Under the pieces are notes generated by a model, which saw nothing but the letters and a program-made list of their open reading frames with translations, was not told where the DNA came from and did not search any database. From Hungatella sp. UBA3048 (GTDB lineage: Bacteria > Bacillota > Clostridia > Lachnospirales > Lachnospiraceae), in assembly GCA_002367105.1 (NCBI GenBank), contig DFCS01000032.1, forward strand, positions 40,665-46,963: DNA of 6,299 nt, read 5' to 3'. Positions 4,474 to 6,299 of the stretch are shown here, one piece after another; positions within the stretch are counted from its first letter, which is position 1, and each line of letters opens with the position of its first letter. Position numbers and translations under genes: made by a program.

Positions 4474-4550
4474 CCGAGGTTTGAATATGCGATTAAGCCA
4501 CCTTTGGACGTGGCTTAACAATCCTTTATCTATGCGCTTCTACGCCACTT
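4447..4550 (-). ncRNA. Candidate small RNA of about 100 nt
   Basis: A possible promoter (TATAAT at 4562-4557, weak TTAAAA at 4585-4580) faces leftward, and an intrinsic terminator ends at 4447. Between them lies a perfect nine-pair hairpin, TTAAGCCAC/GTGGCTTAA (4518-4510 with 4501-4493). GTGGC near the predicted 5' end could pair instead with the GCCAC arm. The sequence AAACCTCG is repeated just before and in the 5' arm of the terminator, so the terminator can form in two registers. I recognise no known RNA family. A leftover 3' region of a lost integrase or other gene is an alternative. Confidence 0.35.
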
Positions 4551-4607
4551 TTGTATATTATAAGTATATAGCGTTTTTATTTTAATTAATTTCAACTCGT
4601 GTTTAAA

Positions 4608-4633
4608 GGGAAGACCGAATCTATAGGTTTCCC
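4608..4633 (+). other. Bulged hairpin upstream of the 89-aa ORF
   Basis: GGGAA-(G)-ACC (4608-4616) pairs with GGT-TTCCC (4626-4633) around a nine-base loop. It ends 25 bp before the ATG at 4659. No T-run follows, so it is not a standard terminator. Confidence 0.35.
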
Positions 4634-4658
4634 CAAGACATCATGCTTATAAACTCAC

Positions 4659-4928
4659 ATGCATGCACCGGAAAATAGCAATTTAGTAGGATTGTTCGGT
4701 AGTGGAGTCCCCAAATCTATGAGTTTAGTCAATAGCGGGAATACGCTAAGATCCACCATCTACAACGATGCCTCTGGAACTTATATTACATCACGCAATT
4801 TTGCCACTGGCACCGCCACAAGACTTAGTATAAGAGATAATCACTTGTATTTGGACAAATTTACTTTCACGGTCAGGCCAGATGGTTCATTTGAGGATAC
4901 TAGCACCGGATCGTCTACCATCATATAA
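4659..4928 (+). CDS. Hypothetical protein, Gly/Ser/Thr-rich, beta-type (89 aa)
   Basis: I do not recognise this ORF. It reads MHAPENSNLVGLFGSG, with later segments TLRSTIYNDASGTYITSRNF, RLSIRDNHLYLDKFTFTV and RPDGSFEDTSTGSSTII. The composition (Gly, Ser, Thr, Asn, few Lys, alternating hydrophobics) is that of a beta-rich structural segment such as those in phage tail or surface proteins. The ATG at 4659 follows an in-frame stop closely and has no ribosome binding site; an internal ATG at 4719 has GGAG about 12 bases upstream and may be the true start. It converges on the phage-tail-like ORF with only 7 bp between stops. It may be a decayed fragment. Confidence 0.42.
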   Translation: MHAPENSNLVGLFGSGVPKSMSLVNSGNTLRSTIYNDASGTYITSRNFATGTATRLSIRDNHLYLDKFTFTVRPDGSFEDTSTGSSTII

Positions 4929-4935
4929 ATGATCA

Positions 4936-5208
4936 TTAACCCATATAAACAACTGATCCGTAGCACAAGGAATTACTAATCTGTGTATATGTAATAATAC
5001 GACCATCGGTTAGTATTTGAATGAGCGCTACCCCTGAATTTGCGTAACACACCATATATTCTATTTTTCGCGGCCGATATTCAGTCGGTAGCGTAGCAAT
5101 TATAAAAGGATTCCCCGCCCACGTAACAGGAGATGCGATAGACAGTGATACTTTTATAATATTACCTTTATCCTTACCAAATCGGATCAACTGATTTGGT
5201 TGTTCCAA
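4936..5208 (-). CDS. Phage tail-fibre C-terminal-domain-like protein, probably a fragment
   Basis: The segment NIIKVSLSIASPVTWAGN, then ATLPTEYRPRKIEYMVCY, then ILTDGRIITYTQI resembles the compact beta-sandwich at the C-terminus of many Firmicutes phage tail fibres and minor structural proteins. Their usual pattern is a strand, 'x-TLPxGYRP', a strand, 'xxTDGxIxxY', a strand, then a terminal hydrophobic strand. The whole of that domain is present and ends naturally at the stop. The only start here is TTG at 5208 with no ribosome binding site. The same frame stays open up to 5268 without ATG (KRDFYSINSNFVSK... ), ending at TAA 5271-5269. This fits a long protein that has lost its N-terminal part. 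Similarity is judged by eye. Confidence 0.5.
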   Translation of the reverse strand: MEQPNQLIRFGKDKGNIIKVSLSIASPVTWAGNPFIIATLPTEYRPRKIEYMVCYANSGVALIQILTDGRIITYTQISNSLCYGSVVYMG

Positions 5209-5311
5209 TGCAATGGCATCATCAAATTTGCTAACAAAATTGCTATTTATTGAATAAAAATCTCTTTTTTACAAACCCTAATAAAACAAAATATGGAAAG
5301 AGGTTACTATC

Positions 5312-5980
5312 ATGCTTAAAAAAATGCTTTTAATTTTCTTATCAGCTTGCGTTTTTCTGTTGACAGGTTGTCAAAAAAAAGCACTTGAAAATCCACCGAC
5401 ACAATTGAGTAGCATTGAATCTAACGCTGAAGATATTATGGATGATATAACTGGAGATGACTGGGCCTCAGCACAAAATAGAGTTAACACCATAAAAACT
5501 GATTATGCTAATTTAAAGCCGATCATGGAATCGTCAAAAATCTCTGCTAAAACCATAGACGGACTGAGTACTGCGATCAATAGTCTTGAAACAACCGTTT
5601 CTTCAAAAAAATCTTATGATTCAAGAGTACAAGCTAATCAAATCTCGAAATATGTACCTGATATTGCAGATAGTTACACTACCACCATTCCTACAGATAT
5701 AGGAAGATTAGATTATCTTGGAAGAGAGTTAGTTCTTAATGCTGAAAGCTCCGACTGGTCCTCAGCAAGTAGTAACTACGAAACTACTAATAAATTATGG
5801 AAAAACGTATCCTCAAAGCTAAGTTCAAATTATAAAAAAGATATCGATATTTTTCAAAATAATATGGTCAGTTTAAAAGATGCTATTGATAAAAAAGATA
5901 CTGCTTTAACAACAACTCAAGCAAATGCCCTTTTAGAAAATGTTGATGTTTTGGAAGTAGATTTTACTAATACTAAATAA
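5312..5980 (+). CDS. Lipoprotein with two alpha-helical repeats
   Basis: The 222-residue protein begins MLKKMLLIFLSACVFLLTGC, a lipoprotein signal peptide with the lipobox LTGC; Cys20 would be lipidated and the mature part anchored outside the membrane. The mature part is mainly helical and duplicated. DWASA (50-54) with QANQISKYVPDI (108-119) corresponds to DWSSA (148-152) with QANALLENVDVL (203-214), an offset of 95-98 residues. The linker reads PTDIGRLDYLGRELVLNAES. I recall similar lipoproteins of unknown function in Clostridia, and DUF4363-like proteins also carry 'DW' helical hairpins, but I cannot assign a named family. The start is supported by AGAGG eight bases before ATG. A strong terminator follows, so it is probably transcribed alone. 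A role in the envelope or in binding a ligand is inference. Confidence 0.9.
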   Translation: MLKKMLLIFLSACVFLLTGCQKKALENPPTQLSSIESNAEDIMDDITGDDWASAQNRVNTIKTDYANLKPIMESSKISAKTIDGLSTAINSLETTVSSKKSYDSRVQANQISKYVPDIADSYTTTIPTDIGRLDYLGRELVLNAESSDWSSASSNYETTNKLWKNVSSKLSSNYKKDIDIFQNNMVSLKDAIDKKDTALTTTQANALLENVDVLEVDFTNTK

Positions 5981-5995
5981 TACTTTTTTTCATAC

Positions 5996-6036
5996 AGCCG
6001 GCAGGATTCCCCCGATCTTGCCGGCTACTCATTTTT
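5996..6036 (+). terminator. Strong hairpin terminator after the lipoprotein gene
   Basis: AGCCGGCA (5996-6003) pairs with TGCCGGCT (6019-6026). The stem extends inwards by a G-U pair and GAT/ATC, around loop TCCCCCG. A run of five T residues (6032-6036) follows after five bases. The hairpin lies 16 bp after the lipoprotein stop and overlaps the stop codon (6025-6027) of the opposite gene, but the minus strand lacks a T-run. Confidence 0.78.
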
Positions 6037-6243
6037 ATCAGGCAAATCCCAATTATCTGAATGACGCTTACTTGACATATATCCACAAATAATATGATCT
6101 ATCTCCTGAGTCAAGCAACGTATTTTATCTTCTTCCGAACAATTCAGGGCTATAATTCTGCATAGTTTCAAATAATTTAGCCCCTCTGTACCGTTCTCAA
6201 ATGCTGCTCTATATTTTTCTACCGTCTCGCCTCTTGTCTTCAT
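6025..6243 (-). CDS. Small hypothetical protein (72 aa)
   Basis: The 72-residue protein begins MKTRGETVEKYRAAFENGTE, continues GLNYLKLCRIIALNCSEEDK and ends NWDLPDKNE. It is mostly helical and soluble-looking, with cysteines at 28, 35, 43 and 53 and no signal peptide. AAGGA lies seven bases before ATG, with a second GGAGG further upstream, so the start is well supported. I do not recognise the family. Its stop codon lies inside the terminator hairpin of the convergent lipoprotein gene. The region upstream is cut by the window edge, so operon partners are unknown. Confidence 0.68.
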   Translation of the reverse strand: MKTRGETVEKYRAAFENGTEGLNYLKLCRIIALNCSEEDKIRCLTQEIDHIICGYMSSKRHSDNWDLPDKNE

Positions 6244-6299
6244 TAAACAATCCTTTTCCTCCGGTACTCCGGGAAATTTCGTACTATATAAGAGTAGGG

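Larger units (their letters stand above)
4114..4658. other. 545-bp stretch without a supported protein gene
   Basis: The plus-strand ORF at 4171-4518 uses a non-ATG start, lacks a ribosome binding site and runs through two hairpins, so I do not accept it. What the stretch does hold is a GC hairpin after the 151-aa gene, a phased GTATATT array, a minus-strand terminator, a TTAAGCCAC/GTGGCTTAA hairpin and a bulged GGGAA/TTCCC hairpin. This density of structure without coding suggests a small RNA locus or the edge of a mobile element. Confidence 0.5.

Noticed and set aside
4171..4518. Plus-strand 115-codon ORF
   Set aside because: Non-ATG start, no ribosome binding site, mixed composition, and it passes through a terminator hairpin, a second hairpin and the GTATATT array.

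Overview
The window looks like low-GC DNA from an endospore-forming member of the Firmicutes, probably class Clostridia. Intergenic DNA is AT-rich, ribosome binding sites are of the AGGAG type, and the N-terminus of a YmaF-family protein is present. Two genes carry promoter boxes resembling those of the sporulation mother-cell sigma factor. I cannot name a genus or species. Most genes are on the minus strand; two hypothetical genes and a lipoprotein are on the plus strand.

Left part (1-760): the N-terminus of a YmaF-family gene runs off the left edge. Beside it is a gene for a 118-residue protein built from Cys-Lys-Glu repeats. Both are on the minus strand, and both have the same 9-bp box CATATAATA with an AC dinucleotide 16-17 bp upstream. 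This suggests joint late-sporulation expression and a possible spore-coat role; that is inference. Terminator hairpins bound the repeat gene on both sides.

Second part (760-1280): no intact gene. It holds the broken start of a dihydrofolate-reductase-family gene, stopped after 28 codons, preceded by a Gly-rich open fragment without a start.

Centre (1277-3130): a metallo-beta-lactamase-fold hydrolase and an N-terminal-nucleophile (choloylglycine-hydrolase-like) amidase, both minus strand. They differ in base composition, yet their promoter regions share a 26-bp element (23/26 identical) over the -35 box, so they may be co-regulated.

Right-centre (3130-5270): accessory and poorly characterised. 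It holds a 57-residue Cys-containing small protein, an apparently frame-interrupted Cys-rich small gene, an orphan 151-residue plus-strand protein and a 545-bp non-coding stretch. That stretch has a helically phased GTATATT array and a possible minus-strand small RNA with an intrinsic terminator. Two convergent beta-type ORFs follow; one looks like the C-terminal domain of a phage tail fibre, so a decayed phage or mobile element is plausible.

Right end (5312-6299): a lipoprotein with an internal duplication, closed by a strong hairpin, and a small hypothetical minus-strand gene whose stop codon lies inside that hairpin. I found no tRNA, rRNA, CRISPR array, transposase or complete defence system.
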